Source: an uncultured Dietzia sp. (GTDB lineage: Bacteria > Actinomycetota > Actinomycetes > Mycobacteriales > Mycobacteriaceae). Taken from it: 10,207 nucleotides of DNA. Both the position numbers and the translations under genes were made by a program. This document shows, one piece after another, positions 1 through 7,175 of the stretch (the first letter of the stretch is position 1; every line of letters starts with the position of its first letter). The notes under the pieces were generated by a model. It was given only the letters and a program-made list of their open reading frames with translations, had not been told where the DNA came from and did not search any database. The DNA lies in the NCBI GenBank assembly GCA_946570335.1, contig CAMNYG010000026.1, positions 1 to 10,207 of the forward strand. The letters are read 5' to 3'.

Positions 1-1
1 G

Positions 2-442
2 CTGCGGGGGAGACGCCCCGGCCCGCGCGGGCCGGGGCGGTGGGGGGGCTCCCGCGCCTTCTCCGGTGCGCTGGCGGGTCTGGGGCCCCCCCCCCCGGCG
101 GGCTGGGGGGCCACCACCCCGGGCGGCCGCCGTGGAACGGGTATCGACGCCATCGAATGGGCTCGACGTGGCCAGGAGCTCGGGGTGGGGGAGATCCTGC
201 TCAACTCGATGGACGCCGACGGTACCAAGGCGGGCTTCGACCTGGCGATGGTCCGTGCGGTCCGTGAGGCGGTGACCATCCCCGTCATCGCCTCGGGTGG
301 CGCCGGAGCGGTCGAGCACTTCGCACCCGCCGTTCACGCCGGCGCGGATGCCGTGCTCGCCGCCAGCGTCTTCCATTTCGGTGAGATGACGATCAGTGAC
401 GTCAAGAAGGCGATGGCCGCAGAGGGGATCACCGTCCGATGA
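2..442 (+). CDS. hisF: Imidazole glycerol phosphate synthase cyclase subunit HisF (3' part)
   Basis: HisF is the (beta/alpha)8-barrel subunit that uses ammonia from HisH to turn PRFAR into imidazole glycerol phosphate and AICAR in cytosolic histidine synthesis. Seen: from about base 101 the frame reads [17 protein letters not shown], then [16 protein letters not shown] (the second barrel-half motif; the first Asp of DADGT corresponds to the catalytic acid). The phosphate-binding [12 protein letters not shown] and [10 protein letters not shown] segments follow, and the end is EGITVR, typical of actinobacterial HisF. The 5' part of the gene is outside the window or damaged. The frame is open back to base 2, but bases 2-100 do not translate into anything HisF-like. 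Near 107-121 the frame gives GA and P where family members have EV and H, as if A/T bases were miscalled as G/C. Identity is certain for 101-442; the left boundary is nominal. The TGA overlaps the hisI start. Confidence 0.93.
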   Translation: MRGRRPGPRGPGRWGGSRAFSGALAGLGPPPPAGWGATTPGGRRGTGIDAIEWARRGQELGVGEILLNSMDADGTKAGFDLAMVRAVREAVTIPVIASGGAGAVEHFAPAVHAGADAVLAASVFHFGEMTISDVKKAMAAEGITVR

Positions 443-792
443 GCGGGTATGTCCTCGATCCGGCGGTCGCCGACCGCCTGTCCCGGACGCCGGACGGGCT
501 GGTCGCCGCGGTCGTACAGGACGCGACTTCCGGCCGGGTGCTCATGATGGCGTGGATGGACGACGCCGCCCTGGCGGAAACCCTGGCGACCCGGCGCGGC
601 GTCTACTTCTCGCGGTCCCGCGGACAGCGGTGGGTCAAGGGGGAGACCTCCGGCCACGTCCAGCATGTGCGCAGCGTCGAGATCGACTGCGACGGCGACA
701 CCGTGCTGCTCCGTGTGAACCAGACCGGCGCCGCCTGTCACAACGGAACCACCAGCTGCTTCGATACCGCCACTCTTTTGAGGGAGGACTGA
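439..792 (+). CDS. hisI: Phosphoribosyl-AMP cyclohydrolase HisI
   Basis: HisI opens the adenine ring of phosphoribosyl-AMP to give ProFAR, the third step of histidine synthesis, as a cytosolic homodimeric zinc enzyme. The 117-residue protein is the normal size of the monofunctional enzyme; there is no HisE (pyrophosphohydrolase) domain. Visible family motifs are VLMMAWMD (residues 34-41), [20 protein letters not shown] (56-75), EIDCDGD with Cys84 and Asp83/85/87 (Mg site plus one Zn cysteine), and CHNGTTSCF with Cys100 and Cys107 completing the zinc ligands. The ATG at 439 overlaps the hisF TGA (ATGA), and AGAGGGG at 421-427 is a good ribosome binding site, so translation is probably coupled to hisF. 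The last codons (LRED) also form the Shine-Dalgarno of the next gene. Confidence 0.97.
   Translation: MSGYVLDPAVADRLSRTPDGLVAAVVQDATSGRVLMMAWMDDAALAETLATRRGVYFSRSRGQRWVKGETSGHVQHVRSVEIDCDGDTVLLRVNQTGAACHNGTTSCFDTATLLRED
782..787 (+). promoter_or_regulatory. Ribosome binding site of the tautomerase gene
   Basis: GGGAGG lies inside the last codons of hisI, 10 bases before the GTG at 798. It fixes the start of the small tautomerase gene, since no other in-frame start leaves a proline at position 2. Confidence 0.7.
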
Positions 793-797
793 ACCCC

Positions 798-977
798 GTG
801 CCTTTCATCCAGATCAATCAGCTCGGCGGAATGCCGGCGGCGGACAAGGCCCGTGTGATCGAGGCCGTCACCGCTGCCTACGCCGAGGCCTCCGGCAAGG
901 ATCCGGCCAAGGTGTGGGTCCACGTCGCCGACATGCCCCACGAATCCTTCGGTGTCGGTGGCCGGGTCCTCGGATGA
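798..977 (+). CDS. 4-oxalocrotonate tautomerase family protein
   Basis: A 59-residue protein of the 4-oxalocrotonate tautomerase (4-OT) family, whose members use the amino-terminal proline (after Met removal) as the base in keto-enol tautomerisation and assemble as hexamers or similar oligomers. Seen: it starts Met-Pro-Phe-Ile-Gln-Ile-Asn, has the family helix ([19 protein letters not shown]), the second strand [13 protein letters not shown] and the GVGG tail, with Phe50 (numbering from Pro1) as in 4-OT. The two substrate-binding arginines of classical 4-OT (Arg11, Arg39) are Met11 and Trp39 here, so a dicarboxylate substrate like oxalocrotonate is unlikely. The real substrate is unknown. The GTG start is chosen because it places Pro at position 2 and has GGGAGG at 782-787. 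Its TGA overlaps the trpE ATG, so it is co-translated with the trp genes. A similar gene is not at this place in M. tuberculosis as I remember it. Confidence 0.85.
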   Translation: MPFIQINQLGGMPAADKARVIEAVTAAYAEASGKDPAKVWVHVADMPHESFGVGGRVLG

Positions 978-2533
978 GCACCCGCACCACCACCTTCGAG
1001 CAATTCCGGGCCCTGGCCGTCGGCCATCGCGTGGTACCTGTCGTGCGAACGGTCCTCGCGGATTCGGAGACCCCGCTGTCCGCCTACGTCAAGCTCGCCG
1101 CTGACCGGCCGGGTACCTTCCTGCTGGAGTCCGCAGAGCACGGAAGGTCCTGGTCGCGCTGGTCGTTCATCGGGTGCGGCGCGGCCGCAGCACTGACCGT
1201 CGACACTGCCGGTGAAGCCACCTGGTGGGGGAACGTGCCGGCGGGTGCGCCGACCGGTGGGGATCCGGTCGATGCACTTCGCAGGACATTGGAACTGCTC
1301 CGCACCGATCCGATCGAGGGGCTTCCGCCTCTGACATCCGGGATGGTGGGCTTCCTCGGCTACGACATCGTTCGTCGACTCGAGCGGATCGATCCCGACA
1401 CCCTCGATGATCTCCGGGTGCCGGAGCTCCTTCAGTTGTTGGCCACCGATCTGGCCGCCTTCGATCATCACGAGGGCCGCATCCACCTCATCGCCAACGC
1501 CGTCAACTGGGACGGGAGCGACGAGAGGGTTGAGGAGGCCTACGAGGACGCGGTGGCGCGGGTCGAGTCGATGACCGCCCGTCTGGCGGCACCGGGACAG
1601 GGCGGCGTCAGTGTCTTCGACACCCCGGCGCCCCGGATCCGTCGGCGCACCGACGAGGCGACGTATCACGCACGGGTGGCGGACATCATCGAGCAGATCC
1701 ACGCCGGTGAGACGTTTCAGGTCGTGTTGAGTCAGCGGTTCGAGGTCGACACCGAGGCGTCGCCGCGTGACGTCTACCGGATTCTGCGCACCACCAACCC
1801 GAGCCCGTACATGTTCCTGCTCACGGTGCCCGACGGCACCGGCGCCGACGGTTTCGGCGGCACGGCGTTCACGGTGGTCGGCTCCAGCCCCGAGGCGCTC
1901 GTCACGGTGAAGGACGGCGTGGCCACCACCAACCCCATCGCCGGCACCCGGCCCCGTGGGCGGGACGAGGAGCACGATCTCCTGCTGGCCAAGGACATGA
2001 CCGAGGACGCCAAGGAGAACGCCGAGCACCTCATGCTGGTGGATCTCGGTCGCAACGATCTGGGGCGGGTGTGCGCCTCGGGGACTGTGGAGGTCACCAA
2101 GTTCCGCCAGGTCGAGCGCTACAGCCATGTCATGCACATGGTCTCGACCGTCTCGGGCCGACTGGCCGAGGGACGCACTGGTCTCGACGCGGTGACCGCC
2201 TGCTTCCCGGCCGGCACCCTTTCCGGCTCACCCAAGCCGCGCGCGTTGCAGATCATCGAGGACCTCGAGGACACCCGCCGCGGTGTCTACGGGGGAGTGG
2301 TCGGGTATCTCGATTTCGCCGGCAACACCGACCAGGCCATCGCGATCCGGTCCGCGGTCATCAAGAACGGCACGGCGTACGTCCAGGCGGGCGCGGGGAT
2401 CGTCGCGGACTCGGTCGCGGCGTCCGAGGACGAGGAATGTCAGAACAAGGCGCTGGCTGTCCTGCGGGCCGTGGCCGCCGCGGAGACCCTGCGCGATGCC
2501 GGGAGCCCGCCCGACGAGGAGGGGTCGCGGTGA
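974..2533 (+). CDS. trpE: Anthranilate synthase component I TrpE
   Basis: TrpE converts chorismate to anthranilate with ammonia delivered by the separate glutamine amidotransferase TrpG, the first committed step of tryptophan synthesis. The 519-residue protein is full length and has no fused TrpG domain. The N-terminal domain shows LLES (50-53) and SRWSFIG (61-67); with NPSPYMF (275-281) these form the tryptophan feedback pocket in characterised TrpE enzymes, so product inhibition is probably kept. The chorismate-binding domain shows GSSPEALV (303-310), [10 protein letters not shown] (321-330), [16 protein letters not shown] (347-362, Mg-binding acids), [11 protein letters not shown] (411-421) and [10 protein letters not shown] (471-480). 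The ATG at 974 is chosen because it overlaps the tautomerase stop (ATGA); an upstream in-frame GTG at 914 would add 20 Arg-rich residues lying inside that gene. No leader peptide with Trp codons is visible upstream, so classical attenuation is unlikely here. Confidence 0.97.
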   Translation: MSTRTTTFEQFRALAVGHRVVPVVRTVLADSETPLSAYVKLAADRPGTFLLESAEHGRSWSRWSFIGCGAAAALTVDTAGEATWWGNVPAGAPTGGDPVDALRRTLELLRTDPIEGLPPLTSGMVGFLGYDIVRRLERIDPDTLDDLRVPELLQLLATDLAAFDHHEGRIHLIANAVNWDGSDERVEEAYEDAVARVESMTARLAAPGQGGVSVFDTPAPRIRRRTDEATYHARVADIIEQIHAGETFQVVLSQRFEVDTEASPRDVYRILRTTNPSPYMFLLTVPDGTGADGFGGTAFTVVGSSPEALVTVKDGVATTNPIAGTRPRGRDEEHDLLLAKDMTEDAKENAEHLMLVDLGRNDLGRVCASGTVEVTKFRQVERYSHVMHMVSTVSGRLAEGRTGLDAVTACFPAGTLSGSPKPRALQIIEDLEDTRRGVYGGVVGYLDFAGNTDQAIAIRSAVIKNGTAYVQAGAGIVADSVAASEDEECQNKALAVLRAVAAAETLRDAGSPPDEEGSR

Positions 2534-3177
2534 CGCACCGTGCCCGACTTCTGGTGCCGGTGATCCTGCTTCTCATCGGGGCCGCCCTGCTGTGGGTCGC
2601 ATCGCGGGCCACGTGGCTCGAGGTGGTGGCGTTCAACGACCAGTCCGGGCCGGTCGCCCGGACCCTCACCGGGAGCGACTGGCAACCCGCGCTGGCTCCG
2701 CTGGCGCTCGGAGGGGTCGCCGCGGTCGCCGCCGTGGCGCTGGTGCGGGGCATGGGCGCCCGCGTGGTGGGTGTCGTCATCGCCCTTCTCGGCGTCGCTG
2801 CGGCGTCGCTGCTGTTGTCCGGTGTCGGTGAGGTCGACGAGGACCGGGTCCACTCCGTCGTCACCGGCACGGAGGGGCCGGCGCGCACCGATGCGGGGCC
2901 CGGAGCCGAGGGGTCGGCGGCTGTCCCGGTGTGGTCGCAGATCACGGAGGTCTCCACGAGCTCGACCGGTCTCGCGGCCACCGGTGCTGGTGCGTTGGCT
3001 CTACTCGCCGCGGGACTGGTCGTGATGATCCGGCCGGCGCACGCGGTGCGCCGTGATGACCGCTACGTGACGCCGGGCGCCCGGCGGGCGGAGGCGACCG
3101 GTACCGTGGACGGCGAGCAGGAGTCGGGCCGCGACTTCTGGCAGGATCTGGACGACGGGCGCGACCCGACCGAGTGA
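2530..3177 (+). CDS. Trp operon-associated membrane protein (TIGR02234-like)
   Basis: A 215-residue inner-membrane protein of the family found beside trpE or trpC in Actinobacteria (TIGR02234, Trp_oprn_chp); its biochemical role is not known. Seen: four hydrophobic segments at about residues 8-25, 54-72, 78-98 and 146-167. A short loop containing TWLEV follows the first segment. A hydrophilic, probably extracytoplasmic loop (about 99-145) contains [14 protein letters not shown]. The charged C-terminal tail has [13 protein letters not shown] and ends [13 protein letters not shown], a signature I associate with this family. The GTG start at 2530 overlaps the trpE TGA (GTGA) and has GAGGAGGGG at 2516-2524, five bases upstream. 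The same position in M. tuberculosis is occupied by Rv1610, also a membrane protein. Transport of tryptophan or a precursor, or a membrane anchor for the pathway, would be guesses. Confidence 0.87.
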   Translation: MTHRARLLVPVILLLIGAALLWVASRATWLEVVAFNDQSGPVARTLTGSDWQPALAPLALGGVAAVAAVALVRGMGARVVGVVIALLGVAAASLLLSGVGEVDEDRVHSVVTGTEGPARTDAGPGAEGSAAVPVWSQITEVSTSSTGLAATGAGALALLAAGLVVMIRPAHAVRRDDRYVTPGARRAEATGTVDGEQESGRDFWQDLDDGRDPTE

Positions 3178-3185
3178 CGTACTGA

Positions 3186-3220
3186 CCCGGGAGGTCCCGA
3201 TTCGGGAACCCCGGCCCGGG
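3186..3220 (+). terminator. Stem-loop after the trpE/membrane-protein pair, possible intra-operon terminator
   Basis: Two CCCGGG boxes (3186-3191 and 3215-3220) can pair as an outer stem. Inside them GGTCCC (3193-3198) pairs with GGGAACC (3204-3210) with one bulged A, around the loop GATTC. The result is about 12 bp with an internal loop. A moderately T-rich stretch (CTCTATTGTT) follows. It lies 9 bases after the membrane-protein stop and about 56 bases before trpC. It could end or attenuate part of the transcripts, or act as an RNA-processing barrier. Confidence 0.4.
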
Positions 3221-3264
3221 CCTCTATTGTTGATCTCGATCACACTTTTCCCCCATTTCTGCTG

Positions 3265-3271
3265 AGGGAGG
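3265..3271 (+). promoter_or_regulatory. Ribosome binding site of trpC
   Basis: AGGGAGG sits five bases before the GTG at 3277 and decides the trpC start. A second in-frame GTG at 3286 is 14 bases from this site and less likely. Confidence 0.75.
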
Positions 3272-3276
3272 TCACG

Positions 3277-4089
3277 GTGGGCACCGTGCTCGACTCGATT
3301 CTCGACGGCGTCCGCGAGGACGTCGCGGCCCGCGAGGCGGTTATCGACCTGGAGTCGGTGAAGAAGGCGGCCAGGTCGGCTCCGGCACCGCTCGACGCGC
3401 TGAAGGTTCTACGTGACCCGGGGGTCGGTGTCATCGCGGAGGTCAAGCGGTCGAGCCCTTCGAAGGGGCGGCTCGCCGACATCCCGGATCCGGCCGACCT
3501 GGCCCGGATGTACGAGGACGGGGGCGCGCGGATCATCTCGTGCCTGACCGAGGAACGCCGTTTCAACGGCAGCCTGGCGGATCTCGACGCTGTGCGTCGC
3601 GCAGTAGATATCCCGGTGCTGCGCAAGGATTTCGTCGTGGGGCCGTACCAGATCCACGAGGCGCGGGCGCACGGTGCCGACCTCGTCCTGCTGATCGTCG
3701 CCGCACTCGAGCAGGATGCCCTGGTCTCGCTGCTGGATCGCACCGAGTCTCTCGGTATGACCGCGTTGGTGGAGGTCCACACCGAGGAGGAGGCGGACCG
3801 CGCCCTGGAGGCCGGAGCGTCGGTGATCGGTGTCAACGCCCGCAACCTCAAGACTCTCGAGGTCGACCGCGACGTGTTCTCCCGCATCGCACCGGGCCTG
3901 CCGTCGCACGTCGTCAAGATCGCCGAGTCCGGTGTCCGGGATGCGTCCGACCTGTTGGCGTACGCCAGCGTGGGCGCCGACGCTGTGCTCGTGGGGGAGG
4001 GACTGGTGACGCAGGGCGATCCGCGCGCCGCGTGCAACGCGCTGGCCACGGCGGGCGCGCACCCGTCCTGCCCTCAGGGACCCCGCTAG
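3277..4089 (+). CDS. trpC: Indole-3-glycerol phosphate synthase TrpC
   Basis: TrpC closes the indole ring: it converts CdRP (carboxyphenylaminodeoxyribulose phosphate) to indole-3-glycerol phosphate, the substrate of TrpA. The 270 residues make a complete monofunctional (beta/alpha)8 enzyme with no TrpF half. Catalytic motifs are all present: [12 protein letters not shown] with Glu55 and Lys57, LRKDFVV with the general acid Lys117, LVEVH with Glu166, IGVNARNL with the substrate-binding Asn (187/190), and IAESG with Glu217 and Ser218. The C-terminal phosphate loop AVLVGEGLV is also intact. The gene is preceded by a 99-base gap with a hairpin and a small dyad, so a separate transcription start is possible here although no clear promoter is seen. 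It is followed by a hairpin and then trpB. Confidence 0.97.
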   Translation: MGTVLDSILDGVREDVAAREAVIDLESVKKAARSAPAPLDALKVLRDPGVGVIAEVKRSSPSKGRLADIPDPADLARMYEDGGARIISCLTEERRFNGSLADLDAVRRAVDIPVLRKDFVVGPYQIHEARAHGADLVLLIVAALEQDALVSLLDRTESLGMTALVEVHTEEEADRALEAGASVIGVNARNLKTLEVDRDVFSRIAPGLPSHVVKIAESGVRDASDLLAYASVGADAVLVGEGLVTQGDPRAACNALATAGAHPSCPQGPR

Positions 4090-4093
4090 TACC

Positions 4094-4115
4094 GTCTGCC
4101 GGGCTTCCGGCAGAC
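4094..4115 (+). terminator. Perfect stem-loop between trpC and trpB
   Basis: GTCTGCCGG (4094-4102) and CCGGCAGAC (4107-4115) are a perfect 9-bp inverted repeat around a GCTT loop, filling most of the 33-base trpC-trpB gap. No T run follows; the stem abuts GGGAG (4117-4121), the likely trpB ribosome binding site. It is therefore more likely an intercistronic RNA-processing or translational-control hairpin than a true terminator, though partial termination cannot be excluded. Confidence 0.55.
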
Positions 4116-4122
4116 TGGGAGC

Positions 4123-5451
4123 GTGACTTCCAACGATCTGCCACCACTTCCGTCGATGGGGGACGTCCTTCGTACCCCGACCGGCCACGAGCCTGATCAG
4201 AAGGGCCATTGGGGGCTGTTCGGGGGGCGCTATGTGCCCGAAGCGCTCATGGCGGTGATCGACGAAGTGACCGACGCCTACGCCAAGGCCCGCGTCGACG
4301 AGGAGTACCTGGCGCAGCTGGACCGGCTCCAGCGGCACTATTCCGGTCGCCCGTCACCGCTGTATGAGGCCGAGCGGTTCGGCGCCGAGGTGGGTGCGCG
4401 CGTGTTCCTCAAGCGTGAGGATCTCAACCACACCGGCTCCCACAAGATCAACAATGTCCTGGGCCAGTCGCTGCTGGCCAAGCGGATGGGCAAGACACGC
4501 GTCATCGCGGAGACGGGCGCCGGTCAACACGGGGTCGCCACCGCCACGGCGTGTGCGCTTCTGGGGCTGGAGTGCAAGATCTACATGGGCGCGGTCGACG
4601 TGCGGCGTCAGGCGCTGAACGTGGCCCGGATGCGGCTGCTCGGCGCAGAGGTGGAGGCGGTGGAGATCGGCTCGGCCACGCTCAAGGACGCGATCAACGA
4701 GGCCATGCGCGACTGGGTGTCCCGGGCCGAGGACACGTATTACGCGTTCGGTACCGCGGCGGGGCCGCACCCGTTCCCGGCGATGGTCCGCGACTTCCAG
4801 CGGATCGTCGGCACCGAGGCGCGCGCGCAGATGCTCGACCAGGCCGGTCGGCTTCCGGACGCGGCGGTCGCCTGCGTCGGCGGTGGTTCCAACGCGATCG
4901 GATTGTTCCATCCGTTCATCGACGACGCGGCTGTTCGTCTCGTGGGCTGCGAGGCGGGCGGGGACGGCGTGGAGTCGGGCCGCACCGCCGCGACGGTCAA
5001 CGCCGGTCGTCCGGGTGTCTTCCAGGGTTCGTACGCCCATCTGATGCAGGACTCCGACGGCCAGACCATCGAGTCCCATTCCATCTCCGCCGGTCTGGAC
5101 TACCCGGGTGTGGGGCCGGAGCACTCGCACCTGTCGCAGATCGGACGCGCCGAGTACCGCCCGGTCACGGACGTCCAGGCCATGGACGCATTCGCGCAGC
5201 TGTGCCGCACCGAGGGCATCATCCCGGCGATCGAGTCGGCGCACGCGGTCGCCGGTGCGGCGCAGCTCGCCGCCGACGGCGTCGAGGTGATCCTGGTGAA
5301 CGTGTCGGGTCGTGGCGACAAGGACGTCGACACCGCCGCGCGGTGGTTCGGATTGTTGGGCGGGGGAACCCCGCCCGAAGTGGGGGTCGATGCGAGCCGG
5401 GCCGACGACGACGGCGAGTGCGCTCTCGCGGACGGGGGAGTCGAGGGATGA
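4123..5451 (+). CDS. trpB: Tryptophan synthase beta subunit TrpB
   Basis: TrpB is the PLP-dependent beta subunit that condenses indole, channelled from TrpA, with serine to form tryptophan in the alpha2-beta2 complex. The 442-residue protein shows [10 protein letters not shown] (31-40), [11 protein letters not shown] (76-86), [16 protein letters not shown] (96-111) with the PLP-Schiff-base lysine Lys108, ETGAGQHG (130-137) with catalytic Glu130, and the phosphate-cupping GGGSNAIG (253-260). [11 protein letters not shown] (325-335) and [10 protein letters not shown] (392-401), with the serine that contacts the PLP ring nitrogen, are also present. After the usual end around residue 413, about 29 extra residues form an acidic, Gly/Asp-rich tail. 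The GTG at 4123 follows GGGAG (4117-4121) at the foot of a hairpin. The TGA overlaps the trpA ATG, which fits equimolar subunit production. Confidence 0.97.
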   Translation: MTSNDLPPLPSMGDVLRTPTGHEPDQKGHWGLFGGRYVPEALMAVIDEVTDAYAKARVDEEYLAQLDRLQRHYSGRPSPLYEAERFGAEVGARVFLKREDLNHTGSHKINNVLGQSLLAKRMGKTRVIAETGAGQHGVATATACALLGLECKIYMGAVDVRRQALNVARMRLLGAEVEAVEIGSATLKDAINEAMRDWVSRAEDTYYAFGTAAGPHPFPAMVRDFQRIVGTEARAQMLDQAGRLPDAAVACVGGGSNAIGLFHPFIDDAAVRLVGCEAGGDGVESGRTAATVNAGRPGVFQGSYAHLMQDSDGQTIESHSISAGLDYPGVGPEHSHLSQIGRAEYRPVTDVQAMDAFAQLCRTEGIIPAIESAHAVAGAAQLAADGVEVILVNVSGRGDKDVDTAARWFGLLGGGTPPEVGVDASRADDDGECALADGGVEG

Positions 5452-6239
5452 GTGTTCTCAGCAACGTGTTCGAGAGGTGTCGTGCCGAGGGCCGGGCGGC
5501 ACTGATCGGTTACTACCCGGCGGGCTTTCCGACGCTCGAGGGCTCGATCGAGGCGGTGCGGACGATGGTCGCACGTGGTTGTGACGTCGTCGAGGTCGGC
5601 ATCCCGTACTCCGATCCGATGATGGACGGGCCCACCATCCAGGCGGCCGCGAACACGGCTCTCGATGCGGGCTTCCGGGTCCGCGACACCTTCGAGGTGG
5701 TCCGTGCGGTCGCCGAGGCCGGGGCCGTGCCGGCGGTCATGAGCTACTGGAATCCGATCCTGCAGTACGGGGTGGAGCGCTTCGCGGCCGATTTCGCCGC
5801 TGCGGGGGGAGCGGGTGTCATCACCCCGGATCTCATCCCCGACGAGGCGGACGAGTGGATCGAGGCCACCGACGCGCACGGCGTGGACAGGGTGTTCCTG
5901 GTGGCGCCCTCGTCCACGCCGGAGCGCCTGGCCATGACGCTGTCGAAGACCGGTGGGTTCGTCTACGTCCAGGCCGTCATGGGTGTCACCGGCGCCCGCG
6001 ACGTCGTCACGGACGCCCCCAGAGTCCTCACCGCTCGCGTGCGGGAGATCTCCGACCTGGCGTGTGGCGTGGGGCTCGGGGTCCGCAACGGCGACCAGGC
6101 CGCGGAGATCGCCTCGTACGCTGACGGCGTGATCGTCGGCTCGGCACTCGTGACCGCGGCCTCGGAAGGTCTCGAGGAGTTGGGCCGTCTCACTGCGGAG
6201 CTCGCCGAGGGCGTCCGACGACCGGGGAGCACCTCATGA
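5448..6239 (+). CDS. trpA: Tryptophan synthase alpha subunit TrpA
   Basis: TrpA splits indole-3-glycerol phosphate into glyceraldehyde 3-phosphate and indole, which is passed to TrpB. The 263-residue TIM-barrel protein carries both catalytic acids at the standard numbers: Glu49 in [11 protein letters not shown] and Asp60 in [17 protein letters not shown] (22-29), the GVTGA segment of the mobile loop, and the phosphate-binding [12 protein letters not shown] and GVIVGSALV stretches near the C-terminus are also seen. The ATG at 5448 overlaps the trpB stop (ATGA) and is preceded by GGGGGAG at 5434-5440. The TGA in turn overlaps the lgt start. No frameshift or missing motif is seen. Confidence 0.97.
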   Translation: MSVLSNVFERCRAEGRAALIGYYPAGFPTLEGSIEAVRTMVARGCDVVEVGIPYSDPMMDGPTIQAAANTALDAGFRVRDTFEVVRAVAEAGAVPAVMSYWNPILQYGVERFAADFAAAGGAGVITPDLIPDEADEWIEATDAHGVDRVFLVAPSSTPERLAMTLSKTGGFVYVQAVMGVTGARDVVTDAPRVLTARVREISDLACGVGLGVRNGDQAAEIASYADGVIVGSALVTAASEGLEELGRLTAELAEGVRRPGSTS

Positions 6240-7129
6240 TCCCCAGCCCGCCCCAGGGGGTCTGGGAGATCGGACCCTTCCCGCTGCGTGCCTACGCGCT
6301 CTGGATCATCCTCGGGATCATCGTGGCGATCTGGTGGGGAGAGAAGCGCTGGGTCGCCCGTGGCGGCCGGGCCGGTGTGGTCGTCGACACCGCACTGTGG
6401 GCCATCCCATTCGGACTGATCGGTGGACGCGTGTATCACGTCGCCACCGATTGGTACCGCTACTTCGGGGAGGGGCGCGATCCCGTCGACGCACTGAAGA
6501 TCTGGGACGGCGGCCTCGGGATCTGGGGTGCGGTCGCGTTCGGCGCTCTCGGTGCCTACATCGGTCTGCGCCAGCAGGGGATCCGCGCACTCGGGGCACT
6601 CGGTGACTCGGTGGCGCCCGGAATCGTGTTGGCACAGGGCATCGGCCGGTTGGGTAACTACTTCAACCAGGAACTGTACGGCCGGGAGACCGATGTCCCG
6701 TGGGCCCTGGAGATCTACCAGCGCTACGACGAGACCTATGGGTATTCGGAGACGATCGGACGCTCCACCGGACAGGTGCTGGCGACCGTGCACCCCACGT
6801 TCCTCTACGAGCTGCTGTGGAACGTGCTCGTGGCGCTGCTGTTGGTGTTGATCGACCGTCGCTACCGACTCGGTCACGGCCGGGTCTTCGCACTGTATGT
6901 CGCGCTGTACTGCTTCGGACGGTTCTGGGTGGAGCTGCTGCGTGCGGACGAGGCCACCGAGGTCTTCGGTCTCCGGATCAACACCATCGTCTCGGTGATC
7001 GTCATGGTGTTCGCGCTGATCTACTTCTGGCGGGTACGCAGGGGCCGCGAGGACCCGTCCGAGTTGCGCGCCGCGGGTGACACCGGTGACGCGTCGGAGG
7101 ACGAGGCGCCCCCGTTGGCCGGTCGTTGA
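6236..7129 (+). CDS. lgt: Phosphatidylglycerol-prolipoprotein diacylglyceryl transferase Lgt
   Basis: Lgt is the inner-membrane enzyme that moves diacylglycerol from phosphatidylglycerol to the lipobox cysteine of preprolipoproteins, the first step of lipoprotein maturation. The 297-residue protein has several membrane spans (for example about 18-36, 95-112, 192-206, 214-232 and 246-264). It has the family signature [17 protein letters not shown] (134-150), with Arg138 and Asn141 matching the essential Arg143 and Asn146 of E. coli, plus GGRVYHV (63-69) and [11 protein letters not shown] (186-196). At the place of E. coli His103 there is Trp97 (GGLGIWG), which I recall as also present in mycobacterial Lgt. 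The cytoplasmic tail is short and acidic, much shorter than the M. tuberculosis tail. The ATG at 6236 overlaps the trpA stop with GGGGAG at 6224-6229, so lgt is tied to trp translation; this placement after trpA is conserved in the order. Confidence 0.96.
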   Translation: MIPSPPQGVWEIGPFPLRAYALWIILGIIVAIWWGEKRWVARGGRAGVVVDTALWAIPFGLIGGRVYHVATDWYRYFGEGRDPVDALKIWDGGLGIWGAVAFGALGAYIGLRQQGIRALGALGDSVAPGIVLAQGIGRLGNYFNQELYGRETDVPWALEIYQRYDETYGYSETIGRSTGQVLATVHPTFLYELLWNVLVALLLVLIDRRYRLGHGRVFALYVALYCFGRFWVELLRADEATEVFGLRINTIVSVIVMVFALIYFWRVRRGREDPSELRAAGDTGDASEDEAPPLAGR

Positions 7130-7162
7130 CGTCCGGTTCACCGGCAGGCAGACAGAGAGGAC

Positions 7163-7168
7163 TAGATT
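7163..7168 (+). promoter_or_regulatory. Candidate -10 box for leaderless pyk transcription
   Basis: TAGATT fits the actinobacterial TANNNT -10 pattern and ends seven bases before the GTG at 7176, the spacing expected if transcription starts at the first base of the codon. A -35 box is weak (TTCACC at 7137-7142, 20-bp spacer). TTGACG at 7126-7131 is too far upstream to serve this -10. Confidence 0.4.
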
Positions 7169-7175
7169 GGTTGGA

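Noticed and set aside
86..96. C11 homopolymer as a phase-variation tract in hisF
   Set aside because: It sits in the abnormal first 120 bases next to other signs of poor sequence, and phase variation of a histidine gene has no support.
334..741. Long open frame on the minus strand opposite hisF/hisI
   Set aside because: It is an antisense shadow produced by GC-rich codon bias; its translation has no recognisable family and it opposes two certain genes.
900..973. trp leader peptide and attenuator before trpE
   Set aside because: The sequence upstream of trpE is coding for the tautomerase up to the overlap; there is no run of Trp codons or terminator/antiterminator pair.
878..2137. 419-codon minus-strand open frame opposite trpE
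   Set aside because: The translation is rich in Arg, Gly, His and Asp, as expected from the complement of a high-GC gene, and trpE is certain on the other strand.
2071..2529. In-frame upstream extension of the membrane protein into trpE
   Set aside because: It lies inside the conserved catalytic half of trpE and its translation is low-complexity; the GTG at 2530 with its ribosome binding site is the natural start.
4551..5447. In-frame upstream extension of trpA into trpB
   Set aside because: It reads Arg/Gly-rich nonsense in another frame of trpB; TrpA homology starts exactly at the ATG at 5448.
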